Positions 1 through 9,361 of a stretch of 64,000 nt of DNA are shown here, piece after piece. A program made the translations under genes and the position numbers. The notes under the pieces were generated by a model. It ran no database searches. It was not told the DNA's origin and saw only the letters and a program-made list of their open reading frames with translations. The DNA is from Glyphotaelius pellucidus. Lineage: Eukaryota > Arthropoda > Insecta > Trichoptera > Limnephilidae. Position 1 is the first letter of the stretch; each line of letters opens with the position of its first letter. The stretch is from the NCBI GenBank assembly GCA_936435175.1, contig OW386565.1:3100001-3164000 (forward strand), written 5' to 3'.

Positions 1-1090
1 AGTATTTCAGTTTCCGGAATTGGAAAATAATGCATTTTAGTAGATATTTCTGTAAAAAAAGGACAATTTCACATCTTTCCTTCACTCCATGTTTTGACTT
101 AATAATATTAAATTTAGGCTAGTTTTTTTTTTCCTTTTTTTAATTAAACCCAAACTAAGAACCTATTTTAGGGTCGTGTGTTAATATTTTGGATTAAATA
201 AGAGAAGAAAAAAAACTAACTTTAAAACTTTGACATTAATGTCAATGGCCACCAAGTAAATAATAGTTTTAATTTTAAAGAAATAACTATTAAAAATCAT
301 AATTTTTCAATTCTGAAAACTGAAATACTTACTTCTCATTATTATCTAACTGATGTTAAGGGGATCCAATAGTCCAGGGAAAAATCGAAGTCGGAATTCA
401 CGCCCATTGTAGGAGGAGTTTAAAAATATTTGAGAAAAAGCTTTTGGAACGGTTGAAAAAGGTATTTGAGAATTTTTTTTTACAGGTTGATTTCGTAAAG
501 ACCTAAAAAAAACATTAACTCCTTTTTTACACATTGTTTATTGTAATAACAAGGAAATTTAAAATTGATTTCACGGAACCGAGCGACGTGGAGTCACACG
601 TCCGCTCCCTGCTCCGGCCAGGGGAGTTTTGAAAGAAAGTAGGGTGTGGCAAGCCAGTAGTCCTTCGGTGAACGACATAAGGGTCAATTTGAAAATCCGC
701 ATTCGTCGGCTGCCAGCCGTATTGTGAAATAACAACGCAAATATGCATATTTTATTTTATTTTGTGAATATCGGGCGTAAATATAATTTTTTTTTGCGAT
801 TATCATAAAAGAAACTAAATTTGCTACAATAAGCAATAAAACCATATCCGAAAAGATGTTTGTAAGTAGGAGAGTTTGCACTTGAAAGTGTTTTTTTAAA
901 GACCCGTTACTTTATTTTTTTCTAGGCTTATTAAAAGACTTATAAAAAAAATGACCGATATTTTTAAGGGCCAAGATATGTTCTACACGCATTATTTAAT
1001 TGAAGCATCTATAATATTTCTAAGTGATCAAATTTTCAAAACAAAAACACATGATTTTGTGTGATTTTGCATTATTTACTATGGCTTCAT
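1..1090. other. AT-rich sequence without a recognised gene
   Basis: AT-rich DNA with many A and T runs. Only short frames occur, and none has a recognisable domain. A more GC-rich patch at about 570-720 has an open frame on the minus strand, but I do not recognise the peptide and see no splice context that makes it a convincing exon. Confidence 0.5.
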
Positions 1091-1106
1091 CTTAAGTGTT
1101 TTTGTA

Positions 1107-1166
1107 ACACAAAGTGCATATTACGTGTCCCTATCTTAATAGGGACACGTAATATGCACTTTGTGT
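1107..1166. repeat. Perfect 28-bp inverted repeat (hairpin)
   Basis: Arms 1107-1134 and 1139-1166 are exact reverse complements separated by the 4-base loop CTTA. The arm begins ACACAAAGTGCATATTACGT. It lies just upstream of the Penelope-like fragment, but no link to that element is shown. It could be a foldback transposon end or a recent inverted duplication. Confidence 0.9.
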
Positions 1167-1212
1167 CTCTTGCTTAAACAAATGCTTTAAATTATCGAAG
1201 AAAGCAAACACT

Positions 1213-1843
1213 TTGTGGCTTGACATTTTACAGAATGAAACAAGTTCTTTGTTTAAAACCACTTTATTTAAATTTATATTCGTCACCAACTTACTTAATA
1301 ATTCTCACTTACCTGATGACCTGTCTAATGATCTTTCTCGTCTTTTTAATGTTTGTTTAAATCAAAATTATTTTAAATTCAATGAAGTGTTCTACCAACA
1401 AAAAGATGGTCTACCGATGGGGGCACCTACTAGCCCTGTTTTAGCTGATATATTCATGGATAATATAGAAAATAAGATATTTGATTGTAAATCCCCTTTG
1501 TTAAAAAATGTTCTTTTGTGGAAACGCTACGTCGATGATATTTTGTGCATTTGGACGGGTACAGACCGTCAACTGAACGCTTTTCTAAACTTCCTTAATT
1601 CCTTCCATACAAAAATCCAGTTCACACTAGAGATAGGCATTAATTCCAGTTTAAATTTTTTAGATCTTTCTTTATCCATAATTAACAACAAAATTAACTT
1701 CAACATCTACAGAAAACCTACATTTACTGACACGACAATACATAATACCTCTAACCATCCTTTCTCGCATAAACACTTCTTTTCATAGCATGATTCACCG
1801 GCTAGTCACTATTCCCTTATCTAATGATAATTTTTCTAATGAA
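1213..1843 (+). pseudogene. Penelope-like element reverse transcriptase fragment
   Basis: The 191-codon frame from 1213 carries reverse-transcriptase motifs typical of Penelope-like retroelements: KDGLPMGAPTSPVLAD (RT motif 4 region), RYVDDIL (catalytic YVDD box) and NFLDLSL followed by IYRKPTFTD. The frame stops at 1788. The next expected stretch (MIHRLVTIPLS) continues in another frame to about 1843, where unrelated repeat DNA begins. The N-terminal part of the protein and any GIY-YIG endonuclease domain are missing. It is a dead 5'- and 3'-truncated copy. Confidence 0.85.
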
Positions 1844-1846
1844 CTT

Positions 1847-2032
1847 GTGAACGGTCTGAAGGGATTGTATAGTACCCTTTACACGCAGAGTTCGGAGCGG
1901 GACGTGCCCCGCGCCACTTCAGGCCGCCGCGCAGAAAAGTAAAGACCCAAAGTAAGATAACGGTTTACAGCGCAGTTTACTGTGAGAATTTTTTGCGCGG
2001 CTGCCTGAAGAGGCGCGGGAACCAGCTCTTAA
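1847..2032. mobile_element. Short TTAA-ended foldback element fragment
   Basis: Starts GTGAACGGTCTGAAGGGATT and ends GAACCAGCTCTTAA. Both blocks also occur at 34155-34244 in the large foldback element. Internally, a GC-rich block near 1907-1937 (CCGCGCCACTTCAGGC) recurs inverted near 1993-2019. It interrupts the Penelope-like fragment. Superfamily not certain. Confidence 0.55.
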
Positions 2033-2535
2033 CAATTGCTTTGATATTACTATCAAAATTTTTTGTTTTCCGTCTCCCCCGTTTGTTGAAACACGGTTGA
2101 AAGATCGGGGTGAAGTATAACGTCATTGGGCGAAGTTCGCAATGAACGTTTGGCGTTTACATAAATGTTAAAATGCGTTCTGATGAAAATGAGATGCTAC
2201 ATCAGGGAGAAAACACAGATATTTATTTATCAGGGAAGTTAAAAGTTTAAAGTGATCAATTAAAAATTTACAGTGAAATCATTTTGAATATTTGCCGCCC
2301 ACTTAAAAAAAATCATACCTCCAAATTTTAATACGGAGACATACAAACTGATTATAGTTCTGTATAGCCAATGAATTTACCTATCTTTTGACAATTATCA
2401 CAAATCCATAGGATTTATAGAAAAAATATTATAAAATCGTAAACTTCTACCTAATTACTTACAAATAAGGGAAAATTTGCCAAAATTGGCAGCAAAGCAA
2501 TCCGAGGTATTTTAAATAGTGCCATATTGTGGCAA
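2033..2535. other. AT-rich sequence, nothing recognised
   Basis: No frame with a known domain, and none of the repeat families described elsewhere in the window. Confidence 0.4.
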
Positions 2536-2539
2536 ACAG

Positions 2540-2835
2540 CACTCTAGTGGTTAATTGGCTGTGTATGGTGATTTGGCAGGGGTGCTCAGGTCCATGGGGT
2601 GAGGCGTGTCCGGGTCTTGGCGGTGGATGTGTCTGCCCATCTATTGCGTGGCAAGCCAGATCGGGAGAAACTGATTGAAGGAGACCTTTTGACCTCTCCG
2701 GCAAGACTCTACCCACGTGTGTTGGGCGCGCGTTTGGCGTGTTTCCCGACTATGCACTGGTGCCAAAAGGATCAGTGACGCTAGTTGCTCGGAACATCTT
2801 CCATTGTAATACCAGTAGAACAAGGACAGCATACC
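2540..2835 (+). repeat. Dispersed repeat family B, partial copy
   Basis: Contains the family core GGTGATTTGGCAGGGGTGCT, then GTGTCTGCCCATCTATTGCG and GAAGGAGACCTTTTGACCTC. The same blocks in the same order occur at 40600-40860 and, partly, at 5926-6180. The fullest copies suggest a retroposed unit of about 0.6-0.7 kb ending in a GAGGGAAATTATTTTCCTC hairpin and an A-rich tail, so a SINE or a LINE 3' end is likely. Confidence 0.6.
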
Positions 2836-3055
2836 TACCTAACGCCTGTGCTGTAAAGATTGCAATCCGCTTGTTAAGATAGGGGAATCTATCAAACGAA
2901 CTGCCCATTTCTGCGTAGAGTCAAGGGTTTTTCAAGTATTTTGGGTCTCCAGACCAGAGGTGGCTCCCAAATTCAAAACTACAACTCCTCAAAGTGAGGT
3001 GCACTTGCGATTTGTACAGGGTCAGCAGACATATCTGTGGGCCATGTACAGCACT

Positions 3056-3215
3056 TCCTGAAATGGCTTTAGATGTGTTTGGTGACCAGATTTGAATAGT
3101 CAGGTACTCCCCAACCTTCCTACTCTACTACCTTCAACCTCACAACATACCCTAATTGTGGATACCACGGTCTCACTGGCTCCATATGGGAGCAGTTGGG
3201 ACTCTTGTGCTTATG
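3056..3215 (+). repeat. SINE-like dispersed repeat family A, copy 1
   Basis: Shares GAAATGGCTTTAG, TGTTTGGTGACCAGAT and GGGAGCAGTTGGGACTCTTG with five other places in the window: 20022-20262, 41172-41256, 48613-48882, 50343-50590 and 54187-54425. Opposite-strand copies begin with a T run, so in this orientation the family ends in poly(A). Copy 1 is 5'-truncated. Confidence 0.65.
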
Positions 3216-3330
3216 TTTAGGAGAGATTAGAAAATAAAGACAAGTTGCTTTGATATTTTTAATAATAAGCTGCAATTCTTTTTTTTTCAGATAGACAATT
3301 AGTCACATTGAAAAGTTTCAAAATATCAGG

Positions 3331-5364
3331 ATGGATGATGAAGACGCCGTCTCCCAATTAGGTGCGTCTGCAAGCAACCGTTACCCTTCTGATGGAATCT
3401 CCTACTCCAGACTCCAGGAGCTCGCTGAGGCCGGCTCCGCTGCCGCACTTTATAGCTCCGGCGATAGAGCGAGCACCTCGCCGTCATCGCTAGGTGACCT
3501 CCCGCTGGCATCCCTGAGCGATGAAGCCAACCTCCCGCTGTATCCGACCCATCGCGGCGGAAGCCCACCTTTTCCTCACTGCATCCTCGAGGCATTCCGA
3601 GCGCGGATGCATGACCACAACGAATACATAGCCAGCATGGTCGAACTTCACCATGATCCCCAATTCATCAGCATCATCCAAGAACTCGACCAGGTGCTCG
3701 GGGACGGACGAATCAACATCGAAGTTTCTCCCGATCGTGACAGCGATCAAAACTCCATGGCCAGCATTGTCGAAGGTCATCATGACCCCCAATTTGTCAG
3801 CATCAGCCAAGAAGTCAACCGGGTGCTCGGGGACGGACGAATCAACATCGAAGTTTCTCCCGATCGCGATCTCCCGATCCTCGACGACGAAGAGACCGAA
3901 CCGCCCTCCAAGTTCGCAAAGATTGATCTTCCGACGCGAAACTACGACACACATGAGGATAACGACGGAAAGACCTGCTCCATCTGCCTCGAGAGCTGGA
4001 CTGCTTCCGGCGAGCACCGCCTCTCCGCTCTCAAATGCGGACACCTCTTCGGACCCTCCTGCATCGACCGCTGGCTTAAGCAGACCACCAGGAACAACCG
4101 CTGCTGTCCGTCTTGCAAAACGCGCGCCTGCAACAAAGACATACGCTTCATCTACGCCAATAAAATCGCCGTTGTTGACAACTCCGAAATAGAAAGCTTA
4201 AAAACACAGCTAGAAACGACAAAATCAGAGAAAAACAGAATCGAAATGGAACTCCACAAAGCCATGTCTAGTCAACGGTTATTCTTTAATAAAATCACAA
4301 AATCGAAAAAAGTCAACATTGGAATCGTGCAGCCGAATCAAGCAGTCGTTCAAACTGTTGCCGCTCCCAAATCGTGGAAATTTGCTCTACGCGTCGATTT
4401 AGAAGTGTGCAAAGATGCGTCTTGCAGCGTGCTCGCTTACAACAGTCGCAACAAAGAGCTATACATATCGCAGATGGGCACCAACTGTCTCTTTCAAGGG
4501 TACGCTATACGTAAACTCAGTTGTCATGATTGGAAACTGGGCAACCTCCTCGGTCTACATCAAAAGCTGATAAAGGATGCGGCTTATTCTGAAGAAAATG
4601 ATCTCATAGTTACTGTGGGTTTGGATAATGCCGTGAAATTGAGTCAAGGCACGAACGAAACCATAACAACGACGATATCAGCGGAAATGTCTCTCTGGTC
4701 GTGCTGTTGGGACGATTCAAACCAGAATCGCTTCTATGTGGGAGGCGTTGGCGGTATTGTACTTGAATACGATATTCGTCAACCGCATGCTTGTGTAACG
4801 AGGATAGCGCCCGATCTCGATTTGTCTCCCGTCGCTTCATTAGCGCACACTCCTGGCGGAGTGCTCGCGTGTCATCTGAACACGTTCCGTGCGCACTGCA
4901 AGCGCGGTAGCACTTACGAATCGCGCACGATGCCGATAGACGGATCGTTGTTGTGCGTCCGTCGTAACAAATACACGGGAGATATTTTAGTTTCGTCACG
5001 ACCTAGCAGAAATTACAAGAGGAGTCGTCACATGCTGTGCAAGCTTTCGACGTCGGACGATTTTGATTTTGAAGTTACGAAGAAATTTAGAGCTTCTAAC
5101 GTGCAATCTCTGATGACTCGCTCGGCTGTTTATTCGATCGGGGATGAGTCTTACGTGGCGGCGCATAGCGAGTCCGATAAAGCCATGCGGACCTGGTCGG
5201 TGAACAGAGGGTATCAAGGTCTTCTCCCCGCCAGCGATAATGTGGTAGATATTATTCCGATAACGCGCAGTGACTGCGGAGATCTGACGCACCTTGTGAC
5301 TCTTTCGCAGTCCAAGGTACGCATCTACGAAGCCTATGATTTCAATGCATCTATGAATACATAA
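3331..5364 (+). CDS. RFWD3: RFWD3-like RING finger / WD40 E3 ubiquitin ligase
   Basis: A 677-residue single-exon frame. Residues 1-210 are acidic, Ser-rich and low in predicted structure. They hold a 41-residue direct duplication (the block HHDPQF to INIEVSPDRD occurs twice; nucleotides about 3637-3737 and 3760-3860). Residues about 216-262 form a RING finger: CSICLES, then CGHLFGPSC and CCPSCK. A coiled coil follows at about 286-317 (SEIESLKTQLETTKSEKNRI), then a WD40-like propeller from about 345 to the end. This order (RING, coiled coil, WD40) is that of RFWD3, a nuclear ligase that ubiquitinates RPA and RAD51 at stalled forks. Substrates here are inferred from the family. The start lies 41 bp after a polypyrimidine tract with a possible acceptor (CAG at 3288-3290), so a non-coding 5' exon is possible. 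No introns interrupt the frame. It is shorter at the N-terminus than I expect for vertebrate RFWD3. A retrogene is an alternative, but the frame is fully intact. Confidence 0.8.
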   Translation: MDDEDAVSQLGASASNRYPSDGISYSRLQELAEAGSAAALYSSGDRASTSPSSLGDLPLASLSDEANLPLYPTHRGGSPPFPHCILEAFRARMHDHNEYIASMVELHHDPQFISIIQELDQVLGDGRINIEVSPDRDSDQNSMASIVEGHHDPQFVSISQEVNRVLGDGRINIEVSPDRDLPILDDEETEPPSKFAKIDLPTRNYDTHEDNDGKTCSICLESWTASGEHRLSALKCGHLFGPSCIDRWLKQTTRNNRCCPSCKTRACNKDIRFIYANKIAVVDNSEIESLKTQLETTKSEKNRIEMELHKAMSSQRLFFNKITKSKKVNIGIVQPNQAVVQTVAAPKSWKFALRVDLEVCKDASCSVLAYNSRNKELYISQMGTNCLFQGYAIRKLSCHDWKLGNLLGLHQKLIKDAAYSEENDLIVTVGLDNAVKLSQGTNETITTTISAEMSLWSCCWDDSNQNRFYVGGVGGIVLEYDIRQPHACVTRIAPDLDLSPVASLAHTPGGVLACHLNTFRAHCKRGSTYESRTMPIDGSLLCVRRNKYTGDILVSSRPSRNYKRSRHMLCKLSTSDDFDFEVTKKFRASNVQSLMTRSAVYSIGDESYVAAHSESDKAMRTWSVNRGYQGLLPASDNVVDIIPITRSDCGDLTHLVTLSQSKVRIYEAYDFNASMNT

Positions 5365-5452
5365 CGAAAGAATGATTGCTTCTTTGTCAACTTTTAAAAC
5401 TAGAAAGACCGGGTACTGCTCCATACCTATAAAGACCTCTACCGACATTTTG

Positions 5453-6180
5453 ATGGAGGCGGATATGGGTACCGCCGCCCCGGGAACCATTTATTGGATA
5501 ACCAACATCTCTGCCATATGACACTTAAGTGGTTTGCTACGTTTGGTGACTTGGCAGGAGTGCCCGGGTTCATTTGGTGAGTTTTTTTTTATTTTTTACT
5601 TGAGCTCCACACAGGAGGCCCTGAGGGAAATTATTTTCCTCATCTATGTCATCCTTGGGGACGCTGTGTGGATTGTTTTTTTTTAAGGAAAAGGAGGAAA
5701 GGAAAGTTCTGGGAAGGAAAAGGGTTTAAGGGGTGGGTAGGAATTTGGGGTTCAGTGTGTCCTGGTCATCCGCCTCCAAGACTTAGACAAACCTCACCCC
5801 ATGAACCCGGGCACCCCTGCTAAATCACCAAACGTAGTGAACCATTTGGGGTGACCTATGGCAGAGGTGTTGGTCATCCAATAAAGGTTCCCGGGGCGGC
5901 GGTACCCATTCCCGCCCCCAAATTGGTTTGCTGGTATTTAGAACGTTTGCCCACCTACTGAGTGGGAAACCTAATCTAGACCTCTCCAGCGGGACCTCTC
6001 TCGACCCCTCGCCTTGCACCACAGTGGGAGGGATGGATTTATTCATCCGTCACTCCTGGATATATTTACCAATTTTCCTATTCACCCCTCACACCTTTTT
6101 CCTTCCCAGAACTTCCTCGCCTTCCTTTCTCTAAAAACACCCTGCATACGGCATCCCTAAAGATGGCTTCCTGAAAAAAC
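5453..6180. repeat. Rearranged cluster of family B repeats
   Basis: Three pieces of one family lie side by side. 5453-5585 is a (+) piece starting GGCGGATATGGGTACCGCCG. 5586-5925 is the opposite orientation, with the CCTGAGGGAAATTATTTTCC hairpin and then the inverted equivalent of the first piece. 5926-6180 is a (+) continuation with the 3' part (TTTTTCCTTCCCAGAACTTC). The first and second pieces can pair over about 130 bp. It starts about 90 bp after the RFWD3-like stop codon, and an AATAAA in it (about 5878-5883) could serve as that gene's poly(A) signal. Confidence 0.6.
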
Positions 6181-6399
6181 GTAAGAGTGCAAAATGCTGT
6201 AATTTTTGCGTAAGCTTGTGTTATGTGTACAATATCCATTTGTTACGTTTTTTTGTAAAATCGAATGCACTCTCCGCAAACGGGTTTCTTACAATTATCA
6301 TACGTGTCATTTATTTGGTTTTTCTTATATTTTTTATTTGGCTGTGTTGTCTTTTAGAAGTTTTATTTTCCGGTTTCTTTTCTTTTTCATTTACATTAG

Positions 6400-6835
6400 C
6401 TCCGCAAGAAAGCCATGATGAAAATAATTCCCCTCAGGGCATTTTTCGTCTTTGGGGATGCTGTGTGGAGGGTACCTATAGGGAAAGAAAGAAGAAGATG
6501 TTCTGGGAAGGAAATGAGGTATGAGGTGTGGGTACAAAACTAGGGGTCAGTGTGTTCAGGAGTGGCGGACGTATGAATCTATTCCACCACCGCGGAGCGA
6601 GGCAATGTTCCGAGTAGTCAAAAGATCTCCCTCAACAGTTCTCTGCCAGTCTGGCCAGCGTGGCACAGAACGGTTCAGTGTTTGGCAGACGCATCCGCCG
6701 CCAAGAGCCGGACAAACCTAACACCATGAACCCGGGCACCTAAGTCACCAAACATGGCAAACCTCTTGAGGTGACCTACGGCAGAGGTGTTGGTAAACCG
6801 TTGGAGGTTATCCACCACATACCCGCCCTGGCATA
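6400..6835. repeat. Family B repeat copy, reverse-oriented
   Basis: Carries CCCTCAGGGCATTTTTCGTC, GGATGCTGTGTGGAGGGT and GTTCTGGGAAGGAAATGAGG, then CACCATGAACCCGGGCACCT and TGACCTACGGCAGAGGTGTT. These are family B blocks in minus orientation. No coding potential. Confidence 0.55.
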
Positions 6836-7515
6836 AGTAACAGATGGTTGCTCCTTCAGGACTCTAATTTTTTTGAAAGAACGAAGCTACATTTAATATA
6901 GAACGAATCTAGACCTCCAGTGTCCCTGCATACGTTGTTAGTAAGCAGTATGCAAGTGCTTAGCGGGAAATACAAGATATAATATGTGTTAATATTATAA
7001 GATAATGGCAATGGGACAGGTTGGTGACAGTCCACAAGGCGGCAAGCGCTGGGTGATTGCAACCAGCATATCCTACAAGCACCTGTATGGGAAGAAGACA
7101 CAGTACACAAATAATAAGGGCATAGCAAACGGGTGAGAGTCCTCTCCAATCGATTGGCAGTTCCAGCAAGAATGCACAAGACGTTCGGCTGGCCGTAAAC
7201 CACACTCAGCTTCCGCGCCCCTTAGCCGGTTCCTCGGTGATGCCTCAAAGAAAAGTAAAGTAGTAGTGTTGGTTAGCCAATAAATGATTCTGTAATTTCT
7301 TTAGGAACTAACACGGCTGGACCAACTCTGGTATTTGTATAATCTGTCTTTAGTTCTCCAATCCATAAAATAAATTTGGGCGAGAGATGTATTTTTTGGG
7401 TAATTTTATAAATTATGTGACAATACCAATCAACGCACAGTGGTCCCAAATCCCGTTCTAGCTAGACAAAAATATTTATCCAAGGAATGTGATGCAAAAG
7501 AGTGGTATAAAAATA
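6836..7515. other. Unassigned sequence upstream of the LTR element
   Basis: A minus-strand frame of about 115 codons (6856-7203) is open, but I do not recognise it and it has no convincing start or splice context. TTGGTTAGCCAATAAATGAT at 7267-7286 resembles a family B fragment. Confidence 0.35.
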
Positions 7516-7520
7516 TAAAT

Positions 7521-7733
7521 ATAATGTAGATGTTTGATTCCTTAATTTAATTGATAAATAAAACACTTGTGTTGCTAAGTTGTGTAACGAAGAAACGACG
7601 TTTATGTTTATTATATCACTTTCTTTTTATGGTTTCTTCTAACAAACTGACACTTTACAATAAAATCATATAATAACAAAACAAGTGACAATTCTCAATC
7701 TAACCGACACCACAACAATACTTTTTCTTTACA
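7521..7733 (-). repeat. 3' LTR
   Basis: Read on the minus strand it begins TGTAAAGAAAAAGTATTGTT right after the polypurine tract. The TG...CA core spans 7525-7733; four more bases (ATAA) are shared with the other LTR. Confidence 0.9.
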
Positions 7734-7750
7734 TCTCCCCCCCTCGGGAA
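7734..7750 (-). promoter_or_regulatory. Polypurine tract
   Basis: On the minus strand this is TTCCCGAGGGGGGGAGA, immediately before the 3' LTR. This is the expected place and composition of the plus-strand DNA primer of LTR retroelements. Confidence 0.8.
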
Positions 7751-7756
7751 AGAAAA

Positions 7757-9361
7757 TTATTGCAAAATTTTCTCATCTTCGATGTCCTCTTCTTCCAATG
7801 TTTGAACTGGAATAAGTTTTGTGATGTGGAATAGGTTTGATTCTGGTTTTTTATGACCCGTATCTATCCTGTATATGGAGTTTGAAATTTTTTCAATTAT
7901 CTCATATGGTCCAATTTTCAGTTCATCCAATTTCTTCCTGTTCAGCTTGTTTCCATTTTCCACAAACACCATATCCCCTACGTTAAACTCAAAGTGTTTT
8001 CGCTTTTTATCGAATAATGTTTTATTGTAGTTATGTGATCTTATTGTGTTTTCAAGTGCTATTTTCCTGTCTCTGATCCAGTCACTATTTGATTCTCGTT
8101 GTTTTAGTTCATTCGGTAAAATCGTGCTGTCCGTACCATATAAAAGGTAACTCGGTGCAAAGTTAGTGACTGAGTGAATAGTCTCATTATATTTTCTTGT
8201 ACATTCTTGAGCTATTGCTGTCCAGGCTCTCCTTTGTTCTTTTTTATTTATTTTACATCTTATTTTGTTAACTAAAGTTTGATTCAGCCTCTCATTTAAA
8301 CCATTTGAGAATGGTGCATTTACTGCTGTGAAGATCATTGGTATCCGCTTGTCTTGTAAATATTTCTTGAATTCTTTTGAATTGATTCCCGGGTATTGAT
8401 CGGTAAGTAGCATACCTATGTCTCCTGTTTCTGTTTTGTTAACTAGATTTACAAAATCGTTCGCAGTTTGAGTTTTTGAGGTAAGAACGAATGCATATCT
8501 TGTAAAGTGATCTACCAACAAATGCAGAAATTTTTTTGTTGATCTTGTACCTCCAAATCCTCCAATTGTGTCTATAGATACTATTTCAAAAGGCTTTGTT
8601 GCCGGGCCTAAATGAGACATAACGCCAAATTTGTCTTGTCCTCTTGATTTATTTTTAATACAAATTTCACAGGTTCTGCAAACTTTTATTATGTTTTTAT
8701 TTAAATTTTTGGCTACGTAATGTGTGCTTATCATCTTTTGCATTTGTCCAATTCCAATATGGCAAAGGTTTTCATGTATTTTTTTTATGAGTTCCATACT
8801 AAACTCTTCTGAAAGAATAACTTTTTCTTTTTCTCTGATTTTTTTGAAGTGTATATGGTGTTTCTCTATTAATTTGCTTTTTTTATTTTGTATTTCTTCA
8901 TTTTTATTCTGATCTTTCAAAATATCTTCCACTTTAATCATGTTTACGACTTTCAATTGTTCATCCGTATTTTCATTTGATTCTAGAACTGGATTTCTGC
9001 TTAGACAGTCAGCTTCCAAATTTTGTTTTCCTGGAGCATATTTTATGTTAAAGTCATATTGTGAAAGATAATATGTCAAATCACCCAGCTCTTCATCAGT
9101 TCTAGATTTGAGGTTCATGTTTTCCAGTGGTTTGTGATCTGAATAAACTGTAAATGGTTTACCTATCAACCAGTATTGCCAGTATCTCACTGCTTCTTTT
9201 ATAGCTAAGCATTCTAGGTAAATTGCTTTTTTCTTTTTCTGGGCTCCATTTAGTTTTTTCGAAAAGTAAGCTACTGGCTTTTCTTTTCCATCAGATTGTG
9301 TCTGTTTTAAAATAGCTCCAACACCTTCTAGAGAAGCATCCGTGTATATATTAATTGGCAA
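7757..9361 (-). CDS. Pol, second part: RNase H and integrase
   Basis: A 534-codon frame. Residues about 1-115 are RNase H (INIYTDASLEGVGAIL with the catalytic Asp, later YSDHKPLENM). Residues about 190-240 carry the integrase HHCC zinc finger (HENLCHIG ... CRTCEIC). Residues about 255-400 carry the DDE core, with Asp in VSIDTIGGF, Asp in LLTDQYPG and Glu in SNGLNERLNQT. The C-terminal region has a GPY/F-type module (KIGPYEIIEKI). It ends 23 bp before the 3' LTR. The first methionine is not a real start: this is the continuation of the RT polyprotein after a frameshift lesion near 9395. Confidence 0.9.
   Translation of the reverse strand: MPINIYTDASLEGVGAILKQTQSDGKEKPVAYFSKKLNGAQKKKKAIYLECLAIKEAVRYWQYWLIGKPFTVYSDHKPLENMNLKSRTDEELGDLTYYLSQYDFNIKYAPGKQNLEADCLSRNPVLESNENTDEQLKVVNMIKVEDILKDQNKNEEIQNKKSKLIEKHHIHFKKIREKEKVILSEEFSMELIKKIHENLCHIGIGQMQKMISTHYVAKNLNKNIIKVCRTCEICIKNKSRGQDKFGVMSHLGPATKPFEIVSIDTIGGFGGTRSTKKFLHLLVDHFTRYAFVLTSKTQTANDFVNLVNKTETGDIGMLLTDQYPGINSKEFKKYLQDKRIPMIFTAVNAPFSNGLNERLNQTLVNKIRCKINKKEQRRAWTAIAQECTRKYNETIHSVTNFAPSYLLYGTDSTILPNELKQRESNSDWIRDRKIALENTIRSHNYNKTLFDKKRKHFEFNVGDMVFVENGNKLNRKKLDELKIGPYEIIEKISNSIYRIDTGHKKPESNLFHITKLIPVQTLEEEDIEDEKILQ

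Noticed and set aside
527..748. Minus-strand 73-codon frame in the GC-richer patch
   Set aside because: No recognisable protein, and splice or start context is missing.
3490..4044. 184-codon minus-strand frame opposite the RFWD3-like gene
   Set aside because: Shadow of the GC-rich coding strand. No domain, and it mirrors the internal duplication.
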